Shown one piece after another: positions 50,785 to 60,512 of a stretch of DNA of 64,000 nucleotides. Each line of letters begins with the position of its first letter. Positions within the stretch are counted from its first letter, which is position 1. The position numbers and the translations under genes are program-made. The notes beneath the pieces are model-generated. The model was given only the letters and a program-made list of their open reading frames with translations, made no database searches and had not been told where the DNA came from. Origin of the DNA: PHAA01 sp964457945 (GTDB lineage: Bacteria; Bacillota; Syntrophomonadia; Syntrophomonadales; Syntrophomonadaceae); assembly GCA_964457945.1 (NCBI GenBank), contig CAYWFX010000012.1, positions 6,250 to 70,249 on the forward strand. The letters are read 5' to 3'.

Positions 50785-52161
50785 CTAATTAGCCAAATTT
50801 TTCTCTAATAAATTGTACAGATCTTTAAAGCCGTTTCCAATTCTCCAGAAGCTAACTCCCCCCAATTTTTTATCTAGAGCTACATTCCATTTCGCATTCA
50901 AGCTCAGTTCATTTTCCAGCCAAATCTGATGATTTATACCGTTTCCATCAGTGTAAGTATAATAAGGACTCATGCTGGCATTATCAAAATGTTCAGTTAC
51001 TGAATAGCTATTCTTAACCTTATTTAGTTTATCCCAGGTTACCGTGGTAGTAGTGAGGCCCGGACCCCAGTTATAGCCATAAGTAGCTAGCCCTAGCAGC
51101 AGCTTCGATGCAGGAATACGCGCCGTATTGGTCATATAATCCACTACCTCTTTTACCCACCACAAAGGAGCGACCGGCCCTGGATCACTGGTCTTGTAAC
51201 TATAGTCGTAGCTCATCACCACCAATCGATCCACTATCTCACCAATGGCCTGGTAATCATAACCAGTTACCCAGTTATCGTTGACAGTCCGGGCGAAAAC
51301 CGCGACTGACAATTCTTTATTCCAACCCAGCCGATTTTTTAGTTCCTGTAAAAAGACAGTGAAATAATCCGCGTCATTCGCAGCAATAAATTCGAAATCA
51401 ATGTTAACCCCATCATAATTATTCCTCTGAACTTCATTATAAAGCTGATTAATCAGATTATTCCGGCGCGCGGGATTGGACAGCAGGGTATGCAAGCCAG
51501 CCTTATCCATAAAAACTACGCTGGCATGAGTCTTTATGCCCTTATTACGGATAAAATCCAGCACCTGCGAATAATTATCCTGGTATTCATAAAAAAGGTC
51601 ACCATCTGCATCAGTTTCAAACCAACGTAAAGCGACATCGCTGAATAAATGAGCATTCTCTTGCAACTCCGGGAGTCCCCCCGAGTAGTAATAGGCAAAC
51701 ACCGCCGGATTTTTATTTTCGGCTGAATCTTGAAAACTAATCCTAACTTCATTTAATGCGCTGCTCCAGCTCACGATTCCCCCCAAATTCTCCGCTAGGA
51801 ACCTTAATGGCAGATATGTTCGGTCTTGATACACATAAGGGGCAGAATCCAAGTAGGACTCCACACCATTTACAAGAACTTTCGGGGTTCCGATATTAAA
51901 TTCAAATTTCTTCTCCCGACAAGAAACTGTTACTTTGCCAGTACTCGAGTCCCAGTTAATAACACCTTGCAAGGCATTATCTTCAATCACAAAGCGCAAG
52001 GGAACCATGGTGCGCTGGTTGACGATCTGACAGGGCGGATTGAAGATCCTGGTCTGTCCGTCAATCCTAATCCCAGGACTTGATGAGGCTGCGTTTGCAC
52101 CTGCAGGAAGGAATAGCAATACTAATAAAAAGAACGTTAATGCCCAAAGCCCTTTTTTCAA
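50785..52161 (-). CDS. Secreted GH18 family protein with copper-amine-oxidase-N-like domain
   Basis: The 458-residue protein has a signal peptide (residues 1-24). Residues 30-145 form a stalk/copper-amine-oxidase-N-like domain (VNQRTMVPLRFVIED, NWDSSTGKVTV, YQDRTYLPLRFLAENLGG). Residues 150-455 are a glycoside hydrolase 18 domain with YDGVNIDFEF containing the DxxDxxE-type catalytic Glu, and VMSYDYSY, GLATYGYNW and FWRIGNG around it. It is likely to act on spore or cell wall glycans, as YaaH-type proteins do; no LysM is present. The RBS region upstream contains GGAG. Confidence 0.9.
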   Translation of the reverse strand: MKKGLWALTFFLLVLLFLPAGANAASSSPGIRIDGQTRIFNPPCQIVNQRTMVPLRFVIEDNALQGVINWDSSTGKVTVSCREKKFEFNIGTPKVLVNGVESYLDSAPYVYQDRTYLPLRFLAENLGGIVSWSSALNEVRISFQDSAENKNPAVFAYYYSGGLPELQENAHLFSDVALRWFETDADGDLFYEYQDNYSQVLDFIRNKGIKTHASVVFMDKAGLHTLLSNPARRNNLINQLYNEVQRNNYDGVNIDFEFIAANDADYFTVFLQELKNRLGWNKELSVAVFARTVNDNWVTGYDYQAIGEIVDRLVVMSYDYSYKTSDPGPVAPLWWVKEVVDYMTNTARIPASKLLLGLATYGYNWGPGLTTTTVTWDKLNKVKNSYSVTEHFDNASMSPYYTYTDGNGINHQIWLENELSLNAKWNVALDKKLGGVSFWRIGNGFKDLYNLLEKNLAN

Positions 52162-52487
52162 TTCTCCAACTCCTTAATTAATAAATTACATTAACTAATT
52201 CAAATAAAGTTGGAAAACTCCTTGCGGTAAATAATAGCAATAATATCTTTGCTCTACTCCTCTGGCTAGCAGGATAATTGCCTGGGTATGTCGAATTTTG
52301 GGTCTGGAGAACTAGAAAGCTGACTTTTCCACAGGACTTGCAGCTTACTGGAACAAGGATTGTACAAAATCTGTCTAATTTAGCTCTTAAATAATTGGAA
52401 TATCTCCGGGCAAACTATTTTTAGTGACCTTTTTTCCAGCTTAAAGTATACTTACTCTTGATTGCCAACAAGGAAAGGAAATACTGT
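52162..52487. other. Gene-free interval between the GH18 gene and asnB
   Basis: This is 326 bases between divergent genes. I see no gene, T-box or strong hairpin. Promoters for both genes must lie here, but no close match to consensus was found for asnB. Confidence 0.4.
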
Positions 52488-54455
52488 ATGTGTGGTATTG
52501 GCGGCATAGCCTATGCGGAGCCTAAAATAAGTCCTCAAACTGAACTGCTGAATGCTATGGGACAGACTATGCTCCACCGCGGCCCTGATGACCAGGGTCT
52601 TTATCGCGGGCAGGGTATCGGTCTATGTTTTCAGCGGCTTAGCATTATCGACCTGCAGGGTGGCCACCAACCCCTCAGTAATGAAAAAGGTACGATATGG
52701 CTGGTCTGTAATGGGGAAATATATAATTACCTGCAGCTCCGCCAAGAATTAAAAGCCATGGGCCACGTTTTTCGCACGGATAGTGATGCAGAAGTTATCG
52801 TCCATTTATACGAGGAATATGGTACAGCTTGTCTCAACAAATTACACGGCATGTTTGCTTTTGCTTTATGGGATCAAAAACGGCGCCAATTAATGATAGC
52901 TCGCGACCGTTTAGGTATTAAACCTTTGTATTACACCCTTTTGCCAGGTAAGCTTGCTTTTGCCTCCGAAATCAGAGCCCTGCTCAGTGTACCTGGCGTG
53001 AAAGCATGTCCCAATTTGGAAGCCCTGGACAGCTATCTAGCTTTTCGCTTCGTTCCTGCCCCCCTGACTCTATTTCAGGGCATTGTGAAACTAGAGCCTG
53101 GCCACTGCTTGACTTATTGCCGAGGCAAACTCGATATCAATCGGTATTGGGATCTGCCAACAGCTGGCACCTTTGCGGGAGATGAAGAGGAGGCAGCATC
53201 TAAACTCCTATCCCTGTTACAGGATGCAGTCACGAGCCATCTCCAGAGCGATGCTCCCCTGGGGATGTTCCTGAGTGGCGGCCTGGACAGCAGCACCATA
53301 CTGGCCTTAGCCAGTCAGGTTAAACCTGACCATTTACAAACTTTTTCGCTGGGATTTACGCGAGACAACCAGCCCCACCAAGATTTCTGGGAGCTGGATG
53401 CAGCCCGACAGTTAGCTAAGCATTATGGAACTGAGCACCATGAACTAGAGGTTACACCGGGAGAAATTCCTGGTGCCCTGGCAGAAATGATATGGCAGCT
53501 TGAAGAGCCACTGGGTGACCCAACCATGATTCCACTGCATTTTATTAGCCGTAAGGCATCCGGAAAAGTTAAGGTGATTCTATCCGGAGAAGGCGCTGAT
53601 GAGCTTTTTGCGGGTTATGAGGTGTACCAGGAACCCTGGCAGAGAGCTGTATGGGAACGAATGTCAGGTCCTTTCCAGCAAAAGCTGTCAGCTTCCCTAG
53701 CAGATAGCTGGCCCACTGGCTGGCCTGGCAAAAACTTCTTTCTACGGGCCGCTCTGCCAGTAGAAGCTTGGTATCGTGGAGTAGGTTCTACCTTTAGCGA
53801 AGGCGAAAAAGCCAGACTCTATGCAAGGTCCTTACGTCAAGCGAGTCTGGGCTTCGACTTTAACCGCCGAGCAGCATCCTGTTTTCCATCTGGCCAGGAT
53901 TTAAATTCGTTAGAAAAAATGCTTTACTTTGATACGAAATACTGGTTGGCTGATGATACCTTAATCAAAAGCGATAAGCTAACCATGGCTCAATCCCTGG
54001 AATTACGAGTCCCTTTCTTAGATGACAGCATGATTGAATTTGCTGCTAGCTTGCCATCTCATTTTAAAGTGAAGGGGAAAAACCTAAAATATATACTAAA
54101 AAAGGCGGTAGGCGGAATATTACCCGCGGAGATTCTGCAGCGTCCTAAAATTGGCTTTACTGCCCCTATAACCTCTTGGGTTAATGGAGAATTGCATTCT
54201 TTTGCTGCCAGCCTGCTAAACTCTGATCAGTTTCATGATCGGAGTTATTTCCAACCGGAAGTCGTACAAGGCTTGCTCAACAATACTCGACCCCATCCCG
54301 TCCATGGCCGACAGATTTTTGCTCTGATGGTCTTAGAAATCTGGCATCGTTTGTTCGTTGACAGCAATAGCAATTCTACCCTGTCCCAACTTGCATACGA
54401 TTTGACGGAAGAAGAAAATCAGGCTTGGCCTCAAATGGCAACCAAATCCAATTAA
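52488..54455 (+). CDS. asnB: Asparagine synthetase (glutamine-hydrolysing)
   Basis: The start is ATG 52488 because Cys2 of MCGIGGI must become the N-terminal nucleophile; the TTG at 52458 is only an in-frame upstream codon. AGGAAAGG precedes it. Residues 2-200 are the class II glutaminase domain (LHRGPDDQG, VCNGEIYNY). Residues 230-620 are the synthetase domain with FLSGGLDSST (PP-loop at about 261) and LSGEGADELFAGY. At 655 residues it has the length of the long Firmicute AsnB type. It stands alone on the plus strand. Confidence 0.95.
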   Translation: MCGIGGIAYAEPKISPQTELLNAMGQTMLHRGPDDQGLYRGQGIGLCFQRLSIIDLQGGHQPLSNEKGTIWLVCNGEIYNYLQLRQELKAMGHVFRTDSDAEVIVHLYEEYGTACLNKLHGMFAFALWDQKRRQLMIARDRLGIKPLYYTLLPGKLAFASEIRALLSVPGVKACPNLEALDSYLAFRFVPAPLTLFQGIVKLEPGHCLTYCRGKLDINRYWDLPTAGTFAGDEEEAASKLLSLLQDAVTSHLQSDAPLGMFLSGGLDSSTILALASQVKPDHLQTFSLGFTRDNQPHQDFWELDAARQLAKHYGTEHHELEVTPGEIPGALAEMIWQLEEPLGDPTMIPLHFISRKASGKVKVILSGEGADELFAGYEVYQEPWQRAVWERMSGPFQQKLSASLADSWPTGWPGKNFFLRAALPVEAWYRGVGSTFSEGEKARLYARSLRQASLGFDFNRRAASCFPSGQDLNSLEKMLYFDTKYWLADDTLIKSDKLTMAQSLELRVPFLDDSMIEFAASLPSHFKVKGKNLKYILKKAVGGILPAEILQRPKIGFTAPITSWVNGELHSFAASLLNSDQFHDRSYFQPEVVQGLLNNTRPHPVHGRQIFALMVLEIWHRLFVDSNSNSTLSQLAYDLTEEENQAWPQMATKSN

Positions 54456-54466
54456 TAATTTTTTCC

Positions 54467-54658
54467 TTAATTGATGTACTTCTTTTGCGGGAATAATAAA
54501 TCCAGGTCGTCGGCAGGAACATGTACTAAATTATCCTGACTAACCACTGCCAGGATAACCATTTCTTCCCCACTATACTCTTCCTTATATGAACCTATCA
54601 CACATATCGTCATCATATTTCCATCCAGATAGACTGTAAACATATCCCCTTTATTCAA
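54467..54658 (-). CDS. Small hypothetical protein coupled to the amidohydrolase gene
   Basis: The TTG start at 54658 (63 residues) has GGGGGG six bases upstream, and it overlaps the last codons of the amidohydrolase gene. The product is beta-rich (GDMFTVYLDGNMMTICVIGS, then VVSQDNLVHVPADDLDLLF) with no recognised domain. An ATG two codon-blocks later is a weaker alternative. Confidence 0.6.
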   Translation of the reverse strand: MNKGDMFTVYLDGNMMTICVIGSYKEEYSGEEMVILAVVSQDNLVHVPADDLDLLFPQKKYIN

Positions 54659-55796
54659 CGCTATCCCCCCAAATTTTGCCATCCACCAGGACTTTTTCCG
54701 CTTGGGAACGGAAATCGAACGGGTGTCCATTAAAAATTACCAGGTCGGCGCGTTTCCCCTCTTTTATAGATCCCAGTTCCTGGTCAACCTTCAATAGTTG
54801 TGCCGGAATGCTGGTAATGGCTTGCAATGCCATTTCTTCAGTTAAGCCTTCACGCACCGCCAGGGCGGCACACACCCGCAGGTGTTCGATAGGGATTACC
54901 GGATGGTCGGTTATAAAACTGAATTTTACTCCCCTTGCGGCCAGCAGTGCAGCATTTTTAAAAGCAACTTCCTTCATTTCCACCTTGGCACGGGTTGTTA
55001 GCAAGGGTCCCAGGAATACAGCAACATCTCTTTTCACCAGCTCTTCTGCTACTAGAGCTGCTTCAGTTCCATGCTGGAGCAGCATATCTATACCAAATTC
55101 GTCCTTGATGCGCAGCGCAGTCAAGATATCATCGGCGCGGTGAACATGGAGCAGCAAGGGCATTTCCTTGCGCAAAACCTTAAAAATGGCTTCATTCCTG
55201 TACACTTCCCGGGCCTTAAGGTCATCTTTATCCATAAGGCTGCGGGCTATAGAAAATGCCTCTCGCAATAGGCTGGCACTTGCCATACGGGTTTTAGGTG
55301 TCTTCTTCTGACTTCCATATACCCTTTTGGGATTCTCGCCCAGGGCTGCTTTAAGTCCCCAGGGGTTACGATAAATCATATCTCCCATGCTGGAAGCCAG
55401 GGTCTTTAGAAACACGGCCTGGCCACCTAAAATATTGGCACTTCCGGGCATACACATGGTTCGGGTTACTCCTCCCCGCAGGGCATCAGCGAAGGCCAAA
55501 TCCATAAAATTTATCCCATCTACAGCTTGCAGATGAGGGGTAATCGGATGGCTGGTTTCATTGACATCGTCTCCTTCTACCCGATATATTTCTTCTTCCA
55601 AGCCAATATGGGTATGGGAATCGATAAATCCCGGACATATATATTTGCCCCAGGCCTCTATAATCTTAGTGCCTTTCGGGATCAAAAGATCCTTTCCCAC
55701 CTGATGGATAAATTCTCCTTCGACCAGGATCACCCCGTTGTCTATGACTCCTGCCTCATCCATGGTAAGTATCTTGCCACCTTTAATCGCTAACAT
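54651..55796 (-). CDS. Amidohydrolase family protein
   Basis: The 381-residue metallohydrolase has the composite N-terminal beta sandwich (GGKILTMDEAGVIDNGVILVEG) and the metal-binding FIDSHTHIG (His 61 and 63). Later come HVHRADDI and TDHPVIP, with an Asp ligand and Asn/His residues. It closely resembles imidazolonepropionase-like amidohydrolases common in Clostridia; the substrate is unknown. It is cotranscribed with the small gene downstream. Confidence 0.9.
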   Translation of the reverse strand: MLAIKGGKILTMDEAGVIDNGVILVEGEFIHQVGKDLLIPKGTKIIEAWGKYICPGFIDSHTHIGLEEEIYRVEGDDVNETSHPITPHLQAVDGINFMDLAFADALRGGVTRTMCMPGSANILGGQAVFLKTLASSMGDMIYRNPWGLKAALGENPKRVYGSQKKTPKTRMASASLLREAFSIARSLMDKDDLKAREVYRNEAIFKVLRKEMPLLLHVHRADDILTALRIKDEFGIDMLLQHGTEAALVAEELVKRDVAVFLGPLLTTRAKVEMKEVAFKNAALLAARGVKFSFITDHPVIPIEHLRVCAALAVREGLTEEMALQAITSIPAQLLKVDQELGSIKEGKRADLVIFNGHPFDFRSQAEKVLVDGKIWGDSVE

Positions 55797-55877
55797 GAAA
55801 GAGTTCCTCCCGTTCCTTATACATTATGAATTCGAGAAACATACTGTTCTGCTATCAAGCTGCCATTATCTGCCCGG

Positions 55878-56579
55878 CTAAAAATGAGGGTAGATTTGCG
55901 CGGCTGCTGTCAAAGCTGCAAATAGACGCGCGGAAAATTCATCCCTAAGACATTCGGGATGCCATTGTACTCCCATGTAAAATGGATGTTCCCGGCTTTC
56001 TATGCCCTCCACCGTTCCATCAGCGGACATCGCGGTGATAGACAAACCCCGTCCCAGATCTTCTACTGCCTGATGATGAAAACTGTTCACCCGAATGCGT
56101 TCACTGCTCATTATACTGTGGAGTTGGCTACTTAGTTCTATAAATATATCATGAATAGGATAAGCTCGGGGAGCTTTTTGCCAATGACTCATTAAGCCAT
56201 TAATATCCTGAATCAGACTTCCTCCCATGGCCACATTTAACACCTGGCAGCCCCGGCAAATACCCAGAACCGCTTGGTGGCTCAGGAAAGCTTTTCTGGC
56301 CAGGATCAGCTCAAAATCGTCCCGCAGTGGTTCAATTTCCCCTAAATCTTGCTCAGGATACTCTCCCCAATAAATCGGATCAAGGTCTCCCCCACCAGAG
56401 AATAATAGTCCCTGGCAAATACTAAGGTAGTCTTCAATCAATCCTTCATCAGTTGTGGGCGGCAGAATAACTGCAATCCCTCCCGCATCTGCAATGGAAG
56501 CTACATAATAGTCCTTTAAACAAAAGCTGTTGTTATCGGCCTGATAATTTCCTGTAATACCAATAACCGGCCTCATCAA
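55878..56579 (-). CDS. Gamma-glutamyl-gamma-aminobutyrate hydrolase family peptidase (C26)
   Basis: The 233-residue protein is a class I glutamine-amidotransferase-like hydrolase: LFSGGGDLDPIYWGE, the nucleophile elbow LGICRGCQ (Cys 108) and VQWHPE with the His/Glu pair near the C-terminus. Members cleave gamma-glutamyl bonds, for example in putrescine degradation or peptidoglycan precursors. It is upstream of the amidohydrolase by 81 bases on the same strand. Confidence 0.9.
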   Translation of the reverse strand: MMRPVIGITGNYQADNNSFCLKDYYVASIADAGGIAVILPPTTDEGLIEDYLSICQGLLFSGGGDLDPIYWGEYPEQDLGEIEPLRDDFELILARKAFLSHQAVLGICRGCQVLNVAMGGSLIQDINGLMSHWQKAPRAYPIHDIFIELSSQLHSIMSSERIRVNSFHHQAVEDLGRGLSITAMSADGTVEGIESREHPFYMGVQWHPECLRDEFSARLFAALTAAAQIYPHF

Positions 56580-56589
56580 ACCCCTCCCT

Positions 56590-56620
56590 CAAAAAAAGCA
56601 GGTTCCGGTTAGAACCTGCT
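56590..56620 (-). terminator. Terminator of the mazEF operon
   Basis: AGCAGGTTC pairs with GAACCTGCT (56597-56605 with 56612-56620) and is followed by seven T on the minus strand. Confidence 0.85.
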
Positions 56621-56643
56621 CAATTATCTACTATAATATGTAT

Positions 56644-56991
56644 TTAGATTTCAGTTAGTTCCAGGCTAATGGCTAGAGCCTGGTCTACCTTTTCCATCAA
56701 TTCTTCCTTTAATACAGCTATTCTCTGTTTTAGACGGGTCTTATCAATGGTCCTTATCTGCTCAGTTAGTATAACCGAGTCGCGTTCCAGTCCATAAGTA
56801 GCCGCTTTTAACTCTACGTGGGTAGGAAGCTTAGCTTTATTAATCTGCGAGGTTATTGCCAGCACAATTGTGGTAGGACTATACTGGTTGCCAATGTTGT
56901 TTTGCACCACCAGAACCGGTCGTATTCCTCCCTGCTCAGAACCTACAACCGGGTTAAGCTGGGCAAAATAAATCTCGCCTCGTTTAATCAT
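56644..56991 (-). CDS. mazF: MazF/PemK-type endoribonuclease toxin
   Basis: ATG 56991 (115 residues) is used, with GGAG upstream; an in-frame GTG at 57003 overlaps the antitoxin stop. RGEIYFAQLNPVVGSEQGGIRPVLVV, then TTIVLAITSQ, LPTHVEL and VILTEQIRTIDKTRL are the EndoA/NdoA signature. It cleaves single-stranded RNA. It is the ordinary chromosomal MazF of Firmicutes beside alr. Confidence 0.95.
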   Translation of the reverse strand: MIKRGEIYFAQLNPVVGSEQGGIRPVLVVQNNIGNQYSPTTIVLAITSQINKAKLPTHVELKAATYGLERDSVILTEQIRTIDKTRLKQRIAVLKEELMEKVDQALAISLELTEI

Positions 56992-56999
56992 ATATCTTA

Positions 57000-57269
57000 T
57001 CACTCCAGCAGTTTATATTCACGCCACGCCAGAATTTCTTCTTCCAAGTTGGAACTCTCACTGGCGATCGTTAAATTAATCGGCGCCATTTCCAAGTAGC
57101 CTTTTTTCATCTGCTCAACCATTAATTCCTTTTTACGTTCCTCAAGATAAAACTTTATAGCGTCCCGCACAATCTCACTGCGGTTTCTTTTTTCCAAAAC
57201 TGTAAAACTGTCCACTTCAGATAGGAGCATTTCAGAAATAGAAATAATAATTCTTTTAGAGGCAGGCAA
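57000..57269 (-). CDS. mazE: MazE-type ribbon-helix-helix antitoxin
   Basis: The TTG start at 57269 is supported by GGGGG upstream; an ATG at 57284 overlaps the site and is the alternative. KRIIISISEMLLSEVD, then KRNRSEIVRDAIKFYLEER form a ribbon-helix-helix fold. The C-terminal tail (YLEMAPINLTIASES) would wrap the toxin. The gene lies eight bases before mazF. Confidence 0.9.
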   Translation of the reverse strand: MPASKRIIISISEMLLSEVDSFTVLEKRNRSEIVRDAIKFYLEERKKELMVEQMKKGYLEMAPINLTIASESSNLEEEILAWREYKLLE

Positions 57270-57361
57270 TATAAGCACCCCCATAATAAATATACAAAAT
57301 CATATATTCATTATATAGACAAGACCCTGAGCTCGCAAATCCAATTATTACTTAACGGATT

Positions 57362-58486
57362 TTATCCCAGGTAAATTCTGTTAACCCGAGCGCTGGGAGC
57401 GCATACAATTTCATAATTAATGGTTCCTATAGTATTAGCCAGGTCATCTGCCGTTACTCCATCTTCCGGCCTGCCAAAAAGGATTATCTCATCACCTACC
57501 TGCACATTTTCTATCCCGCTTACATCAAACATACATTGATCCATGCAAACGGTTCCAATTAAAGGCACCTTCATCCCCCTAATTGTCGCCCAGCCTCGAT
57601 TAGAAAGAAGCCGGCTATAGCCATCAGCATAGCCTATAGATACGGTAGCCACTCTGGTTTCATGTTCACTTATATAAGTACGGCCATAGCTCACTGATTG
57701 GCCCTGAGGGATCGTTTTAAGATAACTGATCCTGCTCTTCAAGCTCATGGCGGGTATAAGCTCCAGTCTTTCCTTATCGACCTGTGCTGAGGGATATAAG
57801 CCGTAGGTCGTAATTCCGCTTCTTACCATATCGAAATGTGCCTCGGGCATATCCATAATGGCTGCACTATTCGCAAGATGCTTTAGTGGAATTGACACCC
57901 CGGATTCCTCTAACTTAGATATAAATCGCTTGAATATTTCCACCTGCTGTCTTGCAAAACTTTTATCTGCATGATCTGCGGTAGCCAAATGGCTATATAT
58001 ACCCTGAAGGACAATTCCAGGCAGACGACTTATTTCCCAAATCAAATCCAACGATGAAGAATCCGGTTTAAAACCTATTCTCCCCATACCCGTATCAATC
58101 TTCAGGTGCAGCCGAGCCTCACCGTCGCAGCTTGAAGCAGCCTGGGCTAAAGCCTGGGCAGTATCCAGGTTAAACACCGTTACCTCGATACGGTTTTGCA
58201 CCAGTGTTTCGGCCCATTCTTCCGGCATATACCCTAATAGCAATACCTGCGCATTGATACCCGCTTCCCGCAGAAGCACAGCTTCGTTAGGTGTAGCCAC
58301 ACCCAGGTAGCTAGCCCCCTCTTGCAGGCAGACCTTGGCAACCTCCACCATGCCATGCCCGTAAGCATTCGCCTTCACTACCGCCATCAACCTGGTCTGC
58401 GGGGAAATCAGCCGCTTTATTCCAGCTATATTACTTCGTATTGCCCTTAAGTCTATTTCTGCCCAGCTTATTAAGCAATTATCCAT
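57362..58486 (-). CDS. alr: Alanine racemase
   Basis: The PLP enzyme makes D-alanine for peptidoglycan. ATG 58486 (374 residues) is used; a TTG at 58495 is possible. WAEIDLRAIRSNI, VVKANAYGHG with the PLP Lys (about residue 38), VSYGRTY, SIGYADGY and VCMDQCMFDVS match Alr. The gene overlaps the CBS gene by a few bases and is followed by mazEF after a promoter-sized gap. Confidence 0.96.
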   Translation of the reverse strand: MDNCLISWAEIDLRAIRSNIAGIKRLISPQTRLMAVVKANAYGHGMVEVAKVCLQEGASYLGVATPNEAVLLREAGINAQVLLLGYMPEEWAETLVQNRIEVTVFNLDTAQALAQAASSCDGEARLHLKIDTGMGRIGFKPDSSSLDLIWEISRLPGIVLQGIYSHLATADHADKSFARQQVEIFKRFISKLEESGVSIPLKHLANSAAIMDMPEAHFDMVRSGITTYGLYPSAQVDKERLELIPAMSLKSRISYLKTIPQGQSVSYGRTYISEHETRVATVSIGYADGYSRLLSNRGWATIRGMKVPLIGTVCMDQCMFDVSGIENVQVGDEIILFGRPEDGVTADDLANTIGTINYEIVCAPSARVNRIYLG

Positions 58487-58934
58487 CTCTTTCAACCAGC
58501 GACTTCAAGATATCATTACGGGTAATGATACCTATCAGTTTGCCGTGCCTCACTACCGGTACACGATTGATTTCATGCTTCTGCATGATGTCTACAACCT
58601 CGCTCACCGGAGCATCCTCCTCGACGACTATTACCTTCGTGGTCATAGCATCTTTTACTTCTAAAGCCGTATATTTCTTAAGATTATTATTAAATCGTAT
58701 GGGATTCTCCAAAAAAATAATACTGTCAAATAATGTGAGATAAAATGGAACTTTCAACTCGCTGGCCCTAATCATCAAATCCTTTTCCGAGACAATACCC
58801 AGGACATGATGATTCTCATCCACCACTGGTATTCCGCTAATCCTGTTGTCCACCAGCATCTGAGCTACCTTTTCTACCTTTTCATCAGGCCTCACTGTAA
58901 TTACATCTTTAGTCATAATATGTTTTGCTAACAT
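58479..58934 (-). CDS. Tandem CBS-domain protein
   Basis: The 151-residue protein consists of two CBS domains: VRPDEKVEKVAQMLVDNRISGIPVVDE with GIVSEKDLM, and EDAPVSEVVDIMQKHEINRVPVV with GIITRNDIL. Such pairs bind adenine nucleotides as energy sensors. It lies between nnr and alr with a short overlap. Confidence 0.93.
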   Translation of the reverse strand: MLAKHIMTKDVITVRPDEKVEKVAQMLVDNRISGIPVVDENHHVLGIVSEKDLMIRASELKVPFYLTLFDSIIFLENPIRFNNNLKKYTALEVKDAMTTKVIVVEEDAPVSEVVDIMQKHEINRVPVVRHGKLIGIITRNDILKSLVERDG

Positions 58935-58954
58935 TACCCATCCTTCTTCCTTCT

Positions 58955-60508
58955 TTAACTTGTCTCCAATTCATGTAGGACATACGGCAAATGATTAAGC
59001 AAATCCCCCGCTATCAATCCTCTCTGCCCAACTATTTCAGCTGCCCGATCACCAGCACTGCCGTGGATATAAACACCGGCTACCGCAGCGCTCTGCGGTC
59101 TTATACCCTGGGCCATAAGACCGAGGATAATTCCACTTAGAACATCTCCGCTGCCGGCCGTTGCCATACCCGGATTTCCGTTCATATTGATAAATACTTC
59201 CCCAGATGGGCTCGCTACCACAGTTTTATTACCTTTCAAAACCACGGTAATCCCCCAGGCAGCAGCATAGTTCCGTGCAATTTCCAGACGATTTTGCTGG
59301 ATTTCCTCCACTGACAAACCAGTTAAACGCGCCATTTCTCCCGGATGAGGGGTTATTATAATAGGAACCTGCCGGTCTTTTAATATGGCCGTATCGCCTT
59401 CCAAAGCATTGAGGCCATCAGCATCTATCAAAATGGGCACTCCTGATTTCTCTAGCACCCAGCGAAGTATAGCGTTCGCCTCTCTATACCTGGACATTCC
59501 GGGACCAATGGCGCAAACCGAGACTGTTCCCAGCAGGTTTTCAAGAGCTGGTAGTGCCTCCAGGGAGATGCTGGCCTCACTGGTTTCTGGCAGTGGTTGG
59601 CTCATTACTTCCATTATCGAAGCTTCCAGAATCGGCACCAATGACTCAGGGAGAGCAGCCGTAACCAGCCCCGCACCGGTACGTAAAGCACCATAAGAAG
59701 TCATAATTACTGCCCCCGTCATCCCGGTAGAACCTCCAATTACCAGGGCATGTCCATAACTTCCTTTATGCGATTCCAACATCCGAGGTTTAATGAGCCT
59801 TTTAACCATAGCTGTGCTGATTAGGCTCAGCTTAAACTTATCGTCTTCCAAAAGAGCCTGAGGGATAGATATGTCGGCGACGGTTAAAGTTCCCACGTAG
59901 TCCCGGCCTGGTTCTAAAACCAAGCCAATTTTCGGAAGAGCAAAGGTTACAGTGTGATTGGCTTTAATAGCTGCCCCATGTATCTTGCCCGTATTGGCCT
60001 CCACCCCTGAAGGAATATCTACTGCCAACACCGAGGCCTGACTCCAATTTACCATTTGCGCTACCCGGGTTTCAAAATCATCCAGGCTGCCTCGAAAACC
60101 AATTCCATAAATAGCATCAACAATGAGGTCAGCCGACAAAAGAGCAATCATTAGGCGATCCAAATCTTCATCTACCCTTAATGAAAACAAACTATCAGTC
60201 ATTTTTCCCAGGATTCTATAGTTAATGTAGGCATCGGAACTCAGATTTTGGGGTTCACCCAACAGGAAGGTTTCTACCCGGGCTCCGGCATTGATAAGAT
60301 GCCGTCCCAAAACCAGTCCATCGCCCCCGTTGTTGCCTTTACCAGCCAGTATAACTATTTTCGCATTGCGTAACTCACCGATTAAACCCTCAATAGTTTC
60401 TAAAACTCGCAGACCAGCGTTTTCCATAAGTATCAGACCTGGTATCAAATATTCCTCGGTAGCTCGCCTATCAATATCTTTCATCTGCTCTGCGCTTAGC
60501 AGCTTCAT
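58955..60508 (-). CDS. nnr: Bifunctional NAD(P)H-hydrate epimerase/dehydratase
   Basis: ATG 60508 (517 residues) lies behind AAGGGGTG. The N-terminal epimerase domain (LSAEQMKDIDRRA, GKGNNGGDGLVLGRHL) repairs the epimer of damaged NAD(P)H. The C-terminal ribokinase-like dehydratase domain (GSYGHALVIGGSTGMTGA, ITPHPGEMARL, NGNPGMATAGSGDVLSG) restores NAD(P)H using ADP. The fused form is usual in Firmicutes. It follows acpS directly. Confidence 0.95.
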   Translation of the reverse strand: MKLLSAEQMKDIDRRATEEYLIPGLILMENAGLRVLETIEGLIGELRNAKIVILAGKGNNGGDGLVLGRHLINAGARVETFLLGEPQNLSSDAYINYRILGKMTDSLFSLRVDEDLDRLMIALLSADLIVDAIYGIGFRGSLDDFETRVAQMVNWSQASVLAVDIPSGVEANTGKIHGAAIKANHTVTFALPKIGLVLEPGRDYVGTLTVADISIPQALLEDDKFKLSLISTAMVKRLIKPRMLESHKGSYGHALVIGGSTGMTGAVIMTSYGALRTGAGLVTAALPESLVPILEASIMEVMSQPLPETSEASISLEALPALENLLGTVSVCAIGPGMSRYREANAILRWVLEKSGVPILIDADGLNALEGDTAILKDRQVPIIITPHPGEMARLTGLSVEEIQQNRLEIARNYAAAWGITVVLKGNKTVVASPSGEVFINMNGNPGMATAGSGDVLSGIILGLMAQGIRPQSAAVAGVYIHGSAGDRAAEIVGQRGLIAGDLLNHLPYVLHELETS

Positions 60509-60512
60509 ACCA

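Noticed and set aside
56644..57269. mazEF as a novel toxin-antitoxin system
   Set aside because: It is the ordinary Firmicute chromosomal pair beside alr, with no unusual feature.
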